Positions 8,284-16,959 of a stretch of DNA of 64,000 nt are shown one piece after another (the first letter of the stretch is position 1; each line of letters begins with the position of its first letter). Source of the DNA: Paenarthrobacter aurescens (GTDB lineage: Bacteria; Actinomycetota; Actinomycetes; Actinomycetales; Micrococcaceae); contig NZ_JAOEFX010000002.1 of NCBI RefSeq assembly GCF_025421775.1, positions 434,001-498,000 on the forward strand, given 5' to 3'. Position numbers and translations under genes: made by a program. The notes beneath the pieces were generated by a model. That model searched no databases. It was not told the DNA's origin and saw nothing but the letters and a program-made list of their open reading frames with translations.

Positions 8284-9552
8284 TCAGGCTTCCTTGGAGA
8301 TGACCTCTTTGGTGGAGGTGGTTTCGTCCGGCTTGAGCTCGTTGTTCCGGCCGAAATTCTTCAGCAGCAGGCCGGTGATGGACCTCTTGCCCTGGGACTT
8401 GTTGTAGACATCGAAGGCGACAGCTGCCAGGAGCACCAGGCCCTTGATGATTTGGGTAAGGTCGGCGCCAACGCCAAGGAGCTGGAGGCCGTTGTTGAGG
8501 ACAGCCATGACCAGGCCACCTACGATCGAGCCGATCACGGTACCAACACCACCGGTAACAGCGGCGCCACCAATGAAGACGGCTGCAATGGCATCCAGTT
8601 CCCAACCAACACCGTCGAACGGGCCGGAAGCGGTGGAACGGGCCACGAAGATCATGCCTGCCAGGCCAGCAAGGATGGACATGTTCATCATGACCATGAA
8701 GTTGACCTTCTTGGACTGGACGCCGGAGAGCTCGGCTGCGTGGCGGTTGCCACCCACCGCGTAGACGTGCCGGCCAAGGACCGTTTTGTCAGCGATGAAA
8801 CCGTAGATGAGGACCAGCACTGCCAGGATAAGGCCGGGGATGGGGAAAGAGGTCCCGGGGCGGCCGGTGGCGAAGAGGTACGTTGCGTAGAGGATGGCAC
8901 CGCAGATCAGGACCAGCTTGGTGACCTCCACCCAAAGCTCAGGAACATCGGCACCGAGCGCCTTGTTGGTGGCACGTGCACGCAGGGACATGATGACCAC
9001 GAACGCGACGGCCACCAGGCCCAGCAGCACTGTCAGGTTGTTGAAGCCGGTGTCCGGTCCAACTTCCGGCAGGTAACCGGAGCCAATGAACTGGAACTCC
9101 TTGGACACCGGGATGGTGTTGGACTTGCCCACGAACTGGTTGAAGCCGCGGAACAAGAGCATGCCTGCCAGCGTCACGATGAAGGCGGGTATGCCCACAT
9201 ACGCTGTCCATAGTCCTTGCCAGGCACCGATCACTGCTCCAAGGAGCAGGCCGAAGAGCACGCCTGCCCACCAGGGCAGGCCCCAGTCCCGCATGGCGAG
9301 GGCTACGGATACGCCCACGAATGCTGCCACGGAACCCACGGAGAGGTCGATGTGCCCGGCGATGATGACCAGAACCATGCCGATGGCCAGGATCAGGATG
9401 TAGGAGTTGCCGTTGAACAGGTTGATCACGTTGCCGGGGGTCAACGTACGGCCCCCGGTGAAGATCTGGAAGAAGACGATAAGTGCCACCAGGGCGAAGA
9501 TCATGCCAAACTGGCGGGTATTGCCACCAAATAGCTTCTTGAGCGCGTTCAT
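8284..9552 (-). CDS. mmsB: Multiple-monosaccharide ABC transporter permease
   Basis: 422 aa integral membrane protein with about ten hydrophobic segments. It carries the conserved sugar-permease motifs of the RbsC/XylH/GguB family: AGHIDLSVGSVAAFVGV near residue 65 and GGAAVTGGVGTVIGSIVGG near 330. The length, over 400 aa with extra helices, matches GguB/MmsB, not RbsC (about 320 aa). AAGGA lies about 8 nt before ATG 9552. It partners with the ATPase encoded just upstream (45-nt gap) and the ChvE-like receptor downstream to import monosaccharides. Confidence 0.92.
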   Translation of the reverse strand: MNALKKLFGGNTRQFGMIFALVALIVFFQIFTGGRTLTPGNVINLFNGNSYILILAIGMVLVIIAGHIDLSVGSVAAFVGVSVALAMRDWGLPWWAGVLFGLLLGAVIGAWQGLWTAYVGIPAFIVTLAGMLLFRGFNQFVGKSNTIPVSKEFQFIGSGYLPEVGPDTGFNNLTVLLGLVAVAFVVIMSLRARATNKALGADVPELWVEVTKLVLICGAILYATYLFATGRPGTSFPIPGLILAVLVLIYGFIADKTVLGRHVYAVGGNRHAAELSGVQSKKVNFMVMMNMSILAGLAGMIFVARSTASGPFDGVGWELDAIAAVFIGGAAVTGGVGTVIGSIVGGLVMAVLNNGLQLLGVGADLTQIIKGLVLLAAVAFDVYNKSQGKRSITGLLLKNFGRNNELKPDETTSTKEVISKEA

Positions 9553-9596
9553 TGTTTTGGTCCTTGTGTCAGGAAGGGGTAAGGCTGGGCCAACGG

Positions 9597-11153
9597 TCAG
9601 GCTGTCTTGCGGGCGGAAGTCATGAGCTTCATGAGGCTTTCCTGGCTTGCTTCGTTTTTATCCAGGACACCGGTGATGGCGCCTTCAAAAATGGTGTAGA
9701 TACGGTCGGACAGGCCCAGGAGCTCAGGAAGCTCCGAGGAAATGACAATCACTCCCTTGCCTTGGTTCGCCAGCCTCTGGATGATGCCGTAGATCTCGAA
9801 CTTTGCGCCGACGTCGATTCCTCGTGTGGGCTCGTCCAGTATCAGGAGATCGGGATCAGTGAACATCCACTTGGCGAGCACCACTTTCTGCTGGTTGCCG
9901 CCGGAAAGCTTGGCTACGCCTTCCTCAACCGATGGGGTCTTGGTCCGCAGGGATTTCCGGTATTCCTCCGCCACGGAGAATTCCTTGCGGGTATCCACCA
10001 CTGTGTAGTTGCTGATCTTGTTCAGCGCCGCCGAGACCGTGGTGGTCTTGATGTCGTCCAGCAGGTTCAGGCCAAGCGACTTGCGGTCCTCGGTGACGTA
10101 ACCGAGTCCGGCGTCGATGGCGGCCCGGACGCTGCGGAGATTGACGGGCTTGCCGTCCTTGTAGACCTGGCCCTTGATGAACCGGCCGTAGGAGTGCCCA
10201 AACAAAGATCGCGCCAGTTCCGTGCGCCCTGCGCCCATGAGCCCTGCAAAGCCAACGATTTCGCCGCGGCGTACGTAGAAGTTTGAGCCTTTGCAGATCA
10301 GGCGGTCCTGGATCTGGGGGTGCCCCACCGTCCAGTCCTTGACCTCGAAGAAGACCTCGCCGATCTTCGGTTCGTGGTCCGGGAAGCGGGACTCAAGCGT
10401 CCGGCCAACCATTCCCTTGATGATGCGGTCCTCGTCCACACCGTCCCGCTTGACGTTCAGCGTCTCGATGGACTTGCCGTCGCGGATGATGGTGATCTCG
10501 TCCGCGATCTGCTCGATCTCGTTGAGCTTGTGGGAAATGATGATCGAGGTGATGCCCTTGCCCTTGAGGCCCAGGATCAGGTCCAGCAGGTGCTGGGAGT
10601 CCGATTCGTTCAGTGCGGCCGTGGGCTCGTCCAGGATCAACAGGCGGACTGACTTGTTCAGCGCTTTGGCGATTTCCACCAGCTGCTGCTTGCCGACGCC
10701 GATTTCCTTGATGGGGGTGTCGGGATCCTCGCGGAGCCCAACCCGGGCCAGCAACTCAAGGGAGCGCTTACGGGCCTCTGCCCAGTCGATCACTCCCCAC
10801 TTGGTGGGTTCGTTCCCAAGGAAGATGTTCTCCATGATGGACAGTTCCGGGATCAGCGCCAGTTCCTGGTGGATGATCACGATGCCGGCCGCTTCGCTCG
10901 CGCGAATGTCCTTGAATTGCTGCGTTTCGGCCTGGTACACGATGTCGCCTGTGTAGCTTCCGTATCCGTAAACGCCGGAAAGAACCTTCATGAGCGTCGA
11001 TTTGCCGGCACCGTTTTCCCCGCAGATTGCGTGGATTTCACCGGCCATCACGCGCAGGCTCACGTTCGACAAGGCCTTCACGCCGGGGAATTCCTTCGTG
11101 ATCGAGCGCATCTCCAAAAGGATGGGATCACCTTGCGTGTCGAGGGATGTCAT
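9597..11153 (-). CDS. mmsA: Multiple-monosaccharide ABC transporter ATP-binding protein
   Basis: 518 aa with two tandem ATPase domains, the CUT2 arrangement. Domain 1 has Walker [10 protein letters not shown], signature-like [14 protein letters not shown] and Walker [16 protein letters not shown]. Domain 2 has a degenerate Walker A ([10 protein letters not shown]), signature [14 protein letters not shown] and [15 protein letters not shown]. The sequence [16 protein letters not shown] insert and overall length fit MmsA/GguA. It is the first gene of the importer operon, with its promoter and a predicted ROK operator at 11221-11266. Confidence 0.93.
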   Translation of the reverse strand: MTSLDTQGDPILLEMRSITKEFPGVKALSNVSLRVMAGEIHAICGENGAGKSTLMKVLSGVYGYGSYTGDIVYQAETQQFKDIRASEAAGIVIIHQELALIPELSIMENIFLGNEPTKWGVIDWAEARKRSLELLARVGLREDPDTPIKEIGVGKQQLVEIAKALNKSVRLLILDEPTAALNESDSQHLLDLILGLKGKGITSIIISHKLNEIEQIADEITIIRDGKSIETLNVKRDGVDEDRIIKGMVGRTLESRFPDHEPKIGEVFFEVKDWTVGHPQIQDRLICKGSNFYVRRGEIVGFAGLMGAGRTELARSLFGHSYGRFIKGQVYKDGKPVNLRSVRAAIDAGLGYVTEDRKSLGLNLLDDIKTTTVSAALNKISNYTVVDTRKEFSVAEEYRKSLRTKTPSVEEGVAKLSGGNQQKVVLAKWMFTDPDLLILDEPTRGIDVGAKFEIYGIIQRLANQGKGVIVISSELPELLGLSDRIYTIFEGAITGVLDKNEASQESLMKLMTSARKTA

Positions 11154-11220
11154 CAGCCCTTACGCCTCCAATGCATGACTTCGTTGTCGGCCCCGCAATG
11201 GCGAGGCTGTCTGATGAAAA

Positions 11221-11266
11221 AGTAAACTGGATCACCCGTCTTGTCGTCAAGACTTGAACGCAAGAA
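11221..11266 (-). promoter_or_regulatory. mmsAB-chvE promoter with ROK-type operator over the -35
   Basis: On the minus strand a -35 TTGACG (11250-11245) and a -10 TTTACT (11226-11221) are 18 nt apart. The -35 lies inside an imperfect 25-bp palindrome (about 11240-11264) that reads CTTG-N3-TCAAG-N1-CTTGA-N3-CAAG. A very similar sequence lies upstream of the ROK regulator gene (12501-12526). Repressor binding here would block RNA polymerase. Confidence 0.6.
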
Positions 11267-11282
11267 CCAGCTAACGATTTCG

Positions 11283-12473
11283 TTACCTACCGGTAATACC
11301 GGCGTGTTGGAACACCAATGCCGCGGCGCCGAGGGCTTCCGCGCGTGCCCCGAGGGAGGACATGGCCAAGTGCGTCGTCTCGCCCACCACGGGCACTGCG
11401 TGCCGTACGAGACCGCGCCGAATGGGGTCAAGGAGCAGGTCGCCGAGGCCAGCCAGGGGGCCGCCCACCACAATCACTTCAGGGTTGATCAGGTTGGAGA
11501 CGTTGCCCAGTGCGCGGCCGACCGCCAGCCCGGCGTCGTCCACAACGCGCTGGGTTGCTGAGTCGCCCTGGAGACAGTTGCGGACGATGTCCTGCGGCGT
11601 CAGGAGCGTTTCCTGGCCGCGCCCCAGCAGCTCGATCATGGTGGTGGTGGACGCTATCGTTTCGAGGCAACCTCTATTGCCGCACCGGCATACCAAGCCG
11701 TGCTCATGGATGGTTGCGTGGCCGATTTCGCCCGTAATGCCCACGTTGCCGTAATAGGGGAATCCGTTGAGGATCAGCCCTGCGCCGATGCCTGAGCCGA
11801 TCTTCAGGAACATCAGGTTGGAAACTCCACTGTGAGGCCCCCACGTCACCTCCGACAACGCGCCAAGGTTGGCGTCGTTGTCAACAAAGACGGGGCAATT
11901 GAGCGCTTCCTCAAGCCTGTGAAGAATGTCGATGCCCACCCATTCCGGGAGGATGGCGCCTTGCGCCACGGTGCCGGTTCGCCGGTCGATGGGGCCTGGA
12001 ATGCCCGCCCCGGCTCCCACCACGGCTGTGCGGTCTATGCCGTTTTCCTGGAGGAGTTTTTCCAAGAGCCGGACGGCCGCCGCGATGCCTTCCTCGGCGT
12101 GATGACCAAGTGGCAACTCAATGTAATCCTCGGCTATCACGTGATAGCCCAGCGAGGCCAGGACCACCCGTAGGTGGCGGCGTCCGAAGTCGATTCCGAC
12201 GGCCACCGCACCGTTGCTGTTGAGCCTCACGTTGGTTGCCCTGCGGCCGGAGCTGGTGGTGGGTTCCGTGGAAACCAAGCCGGCGTCCTGCATGATTTTC
12301 ACGATGTTGGACACTGTTGCCGTGGAGAGCCCGGTCTGCCGGGAAAGTTCAGCCTGCGTGGAAGGCCCGCTCAACAAGCATTCGATAATGCGCTGTTGAT
12401 TCAGGTGGCGGAGCGCCGACTGTGAGCCGGGTTTTCTTGGATGGCTCTTCGTTGAGCGCTGTGTAGCGGGCAT
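11283..12473 (-). CDS. ROK family transcriptional repressor (XylR/NagC type)
   Basis: 396 aa. An N-terminal winged helix-turn-helix (QRIIECLLSGPSTQAELSRQ, then TGLSTATVSNIVK; residues about 25-65) precedes a ROK sugar-kinase-like domain. The ROK signature is present: GEIGHATIHEHG followed by the zinc motif CRCGNRGCLE (about residue 260). The ATP site includes GIDFGRRHLRV. Such proteins repress sugar-uptake genes until a sugar or sugar phosphate binds. It is encoded upstream of, and in the same direction as, the monosaccharide importer, with its own promoter region. Paired palindromes at 11241 and 12501 suggest it controls both the importer and itself. Confidence 0.9.
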   Translation of the reverse strand: MPATQRSTKSHPRKPGSQSALRHLNQQRIIECLLSGPSTQAELSRQTGLSTATVSNIVKIMQDAGLVSTEPTTSSGRRATNVRLNSNGAVAVGIDFGRRHLRVVLASLGYHVIAEDYIELPLGHHAEEGIAAAVRLLEKLLQENGIDRTAVVGAGAGIPGPIDRRTGTVAQGAILPEWVGIDILHRLEEALNCPVFVDNDANLGALSEVTWGPHSGVSNLMFLKIGSGIGAGLILNGFPYYGNVGITGEIGHATIHEHGLVCRCGNRGCLETIASTTTMIELLGRGQETLLTPQDIVRNCLQGDSATQRVVDDAGLAVGRALGNVSNLINPEVIVVGGPLAGLGDLLLDPIRRGLVRHAVPVVGETTHLAMSSLGARAEALGAAALVFQHAGITGR

Positions 12474-12500
12474 GACAAGAAGATTGCCCCACAGACGACG

Positions 12501-12526
12501 TTGTAGTCAAGAAGTGAACACAAGAA
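12501..12526 (-). promoter_or_regulatory. Predicted ROK autoregulatory operator
   Basis: TTGTAGTCAAGAAGTGAACA followed by CAAGAA matches the site at 11241-11266 at most positions. It has its own dyad: TTGT-N2-TCA-N5-TGA-N2-ACAA. It sits 28 nt upstream of the ROK start codon, so autoregulation is likely. Confidence 0.55.
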
Positions 12527-12576
12527 GTCAACCTTGCGAGACATACTCCAACGCAAGAACACCTGTTATGTACCCC

Positions 12577-12604
12577 TTGTGATGCACGCTATGCACCGTA
12601 TGAT
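12577..12604 (+). promoter_or_regulatory. Sigma-70-like promoter reading toward the amidase gene
   Basis: TTGTGA (12577-12582) and TATGAT (12599-12604) are separated by 16 nt. Transcription from here would give a leader of roughly 170 nt before the amidase start. Confidence 0.45.
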
Positions 12605-12786
12605 CGGGGATTTTCCTGCAGACCGGGCCCCGCGACGGGAGGCGGGCGGGCATTGCGTCCCGATTCGGAGGCCCGCAGGTCCAAATGCCTCACCCACTGC
12701 AACCGGCAGGTGCCTACGCTGGAAGCAAGAAACTTCCCGGGCACATGTATTCGGCATCGGGAAAAGGCGAAACCTAGGTGGTAATG

Positions 12787-13623
12787 ATGCTGCTCTCAGT
12801 CCTGCAGGCGAACGCTTCCGTCATGGACGTTGAAGCCAACCTGCGCACAATCGACGACGCCGCGCAGCGCGCCGCCCAGGCGGGCGCCCGCCTGCTCCTC
12901 ACCCCGGAACTGTTCCCCGTTGGCTACGCTCCGCTGCGCCTGCACGCTGAACTGGACCCGAACACGCTCCCGGAAATCCGCGAACGCCTGGCCGACATCT
13001 CCCGCCGGCACAGCATCGGCCTGGTGTACAGCCTTCCGGCCGTGGCCAATGCTGAGTCAGCGCACGACGACGCCGCGCAGCCCGCTCACGCTGAAAGCGC
13101 CTGGCACATCACGGCTACTCTGCTGGACGGGTCCGGCAACGAGGTCCTTAACTACGCCAAGGTCCACCTCTTTGGTGCGGAAGAGCACAAGGCGTTCGTC
13201 GGCGCCCAAGCACCTCCCGCCGTCGTGGATTTCAACGGAATCCGGACGTCGATGCTGATCTGCTACGACGTCGAGTTCCCGGAGGCTGTCCGGGCGGCCG
13301 CCACCCGCGGTGCCGAACTCCTACTCGTCCCGACGGCCCTGTCCGCTGGCTTTGACAACGTCCCGCAGGTGCTCATCCGCGCCCGTGCGCTGGAAAGCCA
13401 GCTGAACGTGGCCTACGCCAACCACAGCGGGCACGAGGATGTGTACAACTTCCTGGGTGGCAGCGTCGTCGCCGGTCCCGACGGATCGTTGTTGGCCGCG
13501 GCAGGGGAGTCGCCCACGTTGTTGTTCGCGGAGGTCGGCACTGAAACTGTGAAAGCGGCACGCGACGAAGTCCCGTACCTGCGCGAACGCCGGCCGGAAC
13601 TCTACCGGAAATGGGAAGGCTAG
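12787..13623 (+). CDS. davA: Nitrilase-superfamily amidase, probable 5-aminovaleramidase (DavA-like)
   Basis: 278 aa cytoplasmic C-N hydrolase. The catalytic triad is visible: Glu in TPELFPVGY (about residue 41), Lys in YAKVHLFG (about 122) and Cys in LICYDVEFPE (about 157). Stretches resembling Pseudomonas DavA as I recall it include LICYDVEFPE, RARALESQ, YANHSG and the C-terminal PYLRERRPELYRKW. In that family the enzyme hydrolyses 5-aminovaleramide to 5-aminovalerate. The role is supported by the DavB-like monooxygenase gene in the same locus. AGGTGG lies 5 nt before ATG 12787; ATG 12784 and GTG 12778 are in frame. A general omega-amidase or other nitrilase remains possible. Confidence 0.65.
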   Translation: MLLSVLQANASVMDVEANLRTIDDAAQRAAQAGARLLLTPELFPVGYAPLRLHAELDPNTLPEIRERLADISRRHSIGLVYSLPAVANAESAHDDAAQPAHAESAWHITATLLDGSGNEVLNYAKVHLFGAEEHKAFVGAQAPPAVVDFNGIRTSMLICYDVEFPEAVRAAATRGAELLLVPTALSAGFDNVPQVLIRARALESQLNVAYANHSGHEDVYNFLGGSVVAGPDGSLLAAAGESPTLLFAEVGTETVKAARDEVPYLRERRPELYRKWEG

Positions 13624-13883
13624 TCCCGCAGGCGCTTTTTACTCCACAGGCGGGCGACCAAAGCTACAAGGGCCAGGCAGGTCAGTCCACCGAAAATGAC
13701 TGTATACGAGGCTCCAAACTCAAATTTAAGGCCGCCATCGGCGAGCTCGTGGCGCGCGAGGAAAGCGGAGCCGGACAGGCCTTCCTTGGACGAAACTGCA
13801 GCTGCCAAGAGTCCGATCGCTGCGATCAAGGCGATGGCGACAGTGGCTCGGACACTCGTGGCAACACGTTTCAGAAAGTTCAT
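13620..13883 (-). CDS. Small two-helix membrane protein, unknown function
   Basis: 87 aa. A basic N-terminus (MNFLKRVATSVRA) leads into a first hydrophobic helix (about residues 14-30). A short loop follows, then a second helix (TVIFGGLTCLALVALVARLW) and a basic tail (SKKRLRD). It overlaps the amidase gene convergently by 4 nt at a shared CTAG that supplies both stop codons. No family recognised. It could be a small accessory or regulatory membrane protein of the locus, but nothing in the sequence proves that. Confidence 0.6.
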   Translation of the reverse strand: MNFLKRVATSVRATVAIALIAAIGLLAAAVSSKEGLSGSAFLARHELADGGLKFEFGASYTVIFGGLTCLALVALVARLWSKKRLRD

Positions 13884-14028
13884 TCCTCATCCTTTGCTGA
13901 ACTGGCACGCTAAATGATCGAAGCCTAATCTGCCTTGGGCAACGGGGGTGCGACAAAGCCATAACTAGGTGGTGATTGGACCCAAACTGAGTGCTGAAAC
14001 GGCCAACACCTAGGCGTTTTTCGCTGAT

Positions 14029-15639
14029 CTAGGTGGTGGCGGCCAAGTCAGTGGAGTTCGCCAACTCGTCCACGTACTGCAACGCGAACCATAGCTCTGC
14101 ACGCACCTGTGCTTGGTTGAGGTCCATGTCCAGCAGCTCACCGAGCACGCCGATCTGCCGCCGGACGCTGTTCCTGTGCAATCCCAGCAGTTTCGCCGAG
14201 CCGTCCCAGCTGCCGTTTTCGCTGAGCCAGCCGCGGAGGACAGCCAGCAACGGGTCGCGCCGGTCCGGTTCGAGTGAGAGCACGGGCGAAAGGAGCCGCT
14301 CCGCGAGCATGGTTCCGGCTTCGCGCCCCAAAAGGCCAGCAACGGACCACGTCACTTCATCCACGCGTGCGCTCACGCCGCTGGAAAGTACCCGGCTGCG
14401 GAGCGAACTGGCACGCTGATATGCCGCAGTGAGCCCAAGAAGTTCCGTTGGTTCGCCGATCACCAGGCGCCACCCCAGCTTCTCGACGTCGGCCAGCAGG
14501 GAATCATCAACCCTCAGGCGTGTGATGGCCGCGAAGCCGTACTCGGTGATCTCTACAAGTTTGGTGTCGAACAGCCTCCGCCATTGCAGTAGCTCGCGAA
14601 CCGGGCCGTCGTCGGCGGCGCCTTCCACCCTGACGCCTTGCACCACGCGCATCTGTGCCGAGCGGGTGGAGGACAGGCTCTGCGCCAGCAGGTCCTTGAG
14701 CCCGTTGAGGTGCTTCGTCCCGCCCGAAGCCAGCGAGTCCGGGTGCAACAGAACCGCTGTCGCCAGCTGGCTGGGTGCCAGGGATCCACTGGTCCGCTGC
14801 CGCACCAGCAATTCCAGCAGGCCCACGGCCGATTGCACCACATTATTCTGGGCAGGCGTCAGCGGCGCATCCGAGCCGAGGATCAAGGCACCCAGGTTGG
14901 CGTCCTTGGTACTCCGAAGTGGATGCCCGAACACCAGCGCCGATCCCGGCTGATCAAAGCCGTCCATTTCAACGCGCGGGCCGCTGCCGGACAGCAGCCG
15001 CTCCAGCATGGGTGCCAGCAAGGAATGTTCGACGCCGTTGCTGCCGCCGGTATTGTGCCCACGGGCCCGGACCCGCCCGTCCGCGCCAACAAGGACAGCC
15101 CACACGGGCACTCGCTGAACAAGCGCTGCAAGCAGTTCGTGTTCCGGCCGGGGGGAGAGGACCGCCCGCATGAGTTGGCGGTTGGTGTCGGCCAGCTGCC
15201 TGAAGACCCTCGCATTGTCTGATTCCAGAAGTTGCGAGAACTCCAGCCCGATCGCCGCGAACGGCAACGACTCCGGCACTTCGAACAAGGTGAGATTGTG
15301 CCTGCGGCAAGCGTCGACCAGCGCGTCCGGGACGGCGTCAAAATAGGGCCTGATGCCGAACCCGAGCGCCGCCACCTTGGCACCCACGAGCCGTTGGACG
15401 TAGGCGTCCACCTTCGCCGCCGAGCCACCCTTCCCAAGGAAAGGCAGCCCGGCGGTCAGGAGGAACTCACCCTCCGGGAGGTAGGGCGTGGGGTCCTCAA
15501 GCTCACTGGGCTCCACCCACCGCAGCAGCGAGGCGCCGCTGCCGCCGTCGTGAAGTAGTTTCAACTCCGGCGGCAGCTGCTCCAGGAACTGTTCGAGCGT
15601 GACGAAACTCAGGCGGGCGGTGGCGGGCTCAGGCGACAT
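14029..15639 (-). CDS. PucR family transcriptional regulator
   Basis: 536 aa. The N-terminal half is a PucR ligand-sensing domain (LRWVEPSELEDPTPYLPEGE, LTAGLPFLG, ALGFGIRPYFDAVPDALVDA). The C-terminus carries the PucR-type helix-turn-helix (LLGLHRNSVRRQIGVL, about residues 485-505) and the usual following helix. PucR/CdaR proteins regulate purine, amino-acid and other nitrogen catabolism, usually as activators. ATG 15639 overlaps the end of the racemase gene by 11 nt, so the two genes share a transcript. It is the obvious candidate regulator of the amidase, permease and monooxygenase genes around it. Confidence 0.85.
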   Translation of the reverse strand: MSPEPATARLSFVTLEQFLEQLPPELKLLHDGGSGASLLRWVEPSELEDPTPYLPEGEFLLTAGLPFLGKGGSAAKVDAYVQRLVGAKVAALGFGIRPYFDAVPDALVDACRRHNLTLFEVPESLPFAAIGLEFSQLLESDNARVFRQLADTNRQLMRAVLSPRPEHELLAALVQRVPVWAVLVGADGRVRARGHNTGGSNGVEHSLLAPMLERLLSGSGPRVEMDGFDQPGSALVFGHPLRSTKDANLGALILGSDAPLTPAQNNVVQSAVGLLELLVRQRTSGSLAPSQLATAVLLHPDSLASGGTKHLNGLKDLLAQSLSSTRSAQMRVVQGVRVEGAADDGPVRELLQWRRLFDTKLVEITEYGFAAITRLRVDDSLLADVEKLGWRLVIGEPTELLGLTAAYQRASSLRSRVLSSGVSARVDEVTWSVAGLLGREAGTMLAERLLSPVLSLEPDRRDPLLAVLRGWLSENGSWDGSAKLLGLHRNSVRRQIGVLGELLDMDLNQAQVRAELWFALQYVDELANSTDLAATT

Positions 15640-16861
15640 TGCCCTGCCCGGCGGCGGCCGGCTCCTGGTAGTCGGGGCACTGGTACGCGGTAGTGGCATA
15701 GGCGCGGGGGAGCCGGGGCGCGATCCTGTTGATGATCTCGTCCCCGTGGCTTCCTATTGCGGCACCCCAGTCATCGGCGCTGGCCGCCCCGCACGCAGGG
15801 TCACCGAACAGCACAGCGGTGTCGCCGACGTCGATTCCCGCCGCGTCCGGTCCCAGGTCCACCATGAACTGGTCCATGCAGACCTTGCCGATCACGGGCA
15901 CGCTGCGTCCTCCGATGTTCACCACGGAGCGGCCGCTGATGCCCTTGGGGATGCCGTCCGCGTAGCCGAGCGGGATGAGGCCGAGGTACCGGGGTTCGTA
16001 GGTGATGGCCTGGTGTTCGTAGCTCACGCCTGTCCCGGCGGGAACCTTTTTGACCATCACCAGCGGCGCCGTCACGCTGAGCGCGGGCCGCAGGCCGAAG
16101 TCTGCGGGGTCGAGGTGGTCAGCCGGTGCCAGGCCGTAGATGGCGAGCCCGGCGCGGACCATGTCGAAGTGGAATTCGGGCCGGTCCAGGATATTGGCAG
16201 AGCTGGACACGTGCCGGAGTTCGGGGGTCAGACCGGCCTCGCGGGCTTCGCGGACGGCGTCCTCGAACTCGGCGACGGCGGTGGCGTTTCCTGGGTGGGC
16301 AGGCACATCAGCCCACGCCAAGTGGGTCCAGAGGCCGCGGACGCGGAGAGTCCCATCGAGTTCAGCTTGCCGCGCCCGGGTCACAAGTTCGGCCCAATCC
16401 TCCTTGCGCGCACCGCCGCGGCTCAGGCCGCTGTCCAGTTCCAGATGTACGACGGCGGGACGGCCAAGGCGTTTCGCGATCCCTGCCAGCACCTCCAGTT
16501 GGTTGACGCTGCCGAGGGAAACATCGATGTCGTTTTCCAGCGCCTCAAGGATGGTGGAGCTTGTCTGGGATGCCAGATAAAGCCAAGAAAGGATGGGTAC
16601 GGTGATGCCCGCTTTGCGGAGCGTTATGGCTTCGGTGAGCTGGGCGGTTCCGAGCCAGTCGGCCCCCGCCGCCACTGCGGTTCGGGCCACTTCCACCAGC
16701 CCATGGCCGTAGGCATTTCCCTTCACCACGGCCATGAAGTACGGCGCCTCGGTGCGCTGTTTCAGTGCTTTGACATTGTCTGAAATCGCGGACAGGTCCA
16801 CGGTGACCTGTCCGGAAAGGGCAGCCGGAGCGGCCGCTTGATAGTGTGCATTACGTCTCAT
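15629..16861 (-). CDS. alr: Alanine racemase family PLP enzyme
   Basis: 410 aa fold-type III PLP enzyme. The cofactor lysine is in AVVKGNAYGHG (about residue 45) and the second catalytic base, Tyr, in GTGVSYEHQ (about 272). SANILDRPEFHFDMVRAGLAIYG and IGKVCMDQFMVDLG are standard Alr blocks (pieces quoted are separate). Family reaction: interconversion of L- and D-alanine. Many actinobacteria carry the cell-wall alr beside tsaE; this copy instead lies between a PucR gene and an amino-acid permease. It may therefore be a catabolic or broad-specificity racemase (for example lysine), though that is inference. A leaderless start is likely: TATAGT lies 8 nt upstream of ATG 16861. Confidence 0.88.
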   Translation of the reverse strand: MRRNAHYQAAAPAALSGQVTVDLSAISDNVKALKQRTEAPYFMAVVKGNAYGHGLVEVARTAVAAGADWLGTAQLTEAITLRKAGITVPILSWLYLASQTSSTILEALENDIDVSLGSVNQLEVLAGIAKRLGRPAVVHLELDSGLSRGGARKEDWAELVTRARQAELDGTLRVRGLWTHLAWADVPAHPGNATAVAEFEDAVREAREAGLTPELRHVSSSANILDRPEFHFDMVRAGLAIYGLAPADHLDPADFGLRPALSVTAPLVMVKKVPAGTGVSYEHQAITYEPRYLGLIPLGYADGIPKGISGRSVVNIGGRSVPVIGKVCMDQFMVDLGPDAAGIDVGDTAVLFGDPACGAASADDWGAAIGSHGDEIINRIAPRLPRAYATTAYQCPDYQEPAAAGQGNVA

Positions 16862-16869
16862 GGTTGAAC

Positions 16870-16875
16870 ACTATA
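16870..16875 (-). promoter_or_regulatory. -10 element for leaderless alr transcript
   Basis: TATAGT reads on the minus strand 8 nt before ATG 16861. There is no purine-rich ribosome site between them. Confidence 0.5.
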
Positions 16876-16959
16876 GGTCATTTTGCACCGCGGTGAGAGG
16901 TGGCTCACATGCCAGTCTTGTGGAGGGGAAATCGAAACTACTTTGAAGGGACGTCAAGG

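Larger units (their letters stand above)
12474..12786. other. Intergenic region between divergent ROK and amidase genes
   Basis: About 310 nt without a convincing gene. It holds the predicted ROK operator (12501-12526), a CTTGCG-N13-CGCAAG inverted repeat (12533-12557), a plus-strand promoter (12577-12604) and a GC-rich leader of about 180 nt. The leader contains short complementary runs (CGGGA and TCCCG around 12637-12665). I found no known riboswitch consensus in it. Confidence 0.5.

Noticed and set aside
12605..12786. Lysine riboswitch in the amidase leader
   Set aside because: None of the L-box consensus stretches is recognisable; only generic GC-rich pairing is seen.
14029..14037. Third CTAGGTGGT copy as a regulator site
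   Set aside because: It includes the pucR stop codon and the end of its coding sequence, so chance is more likely.
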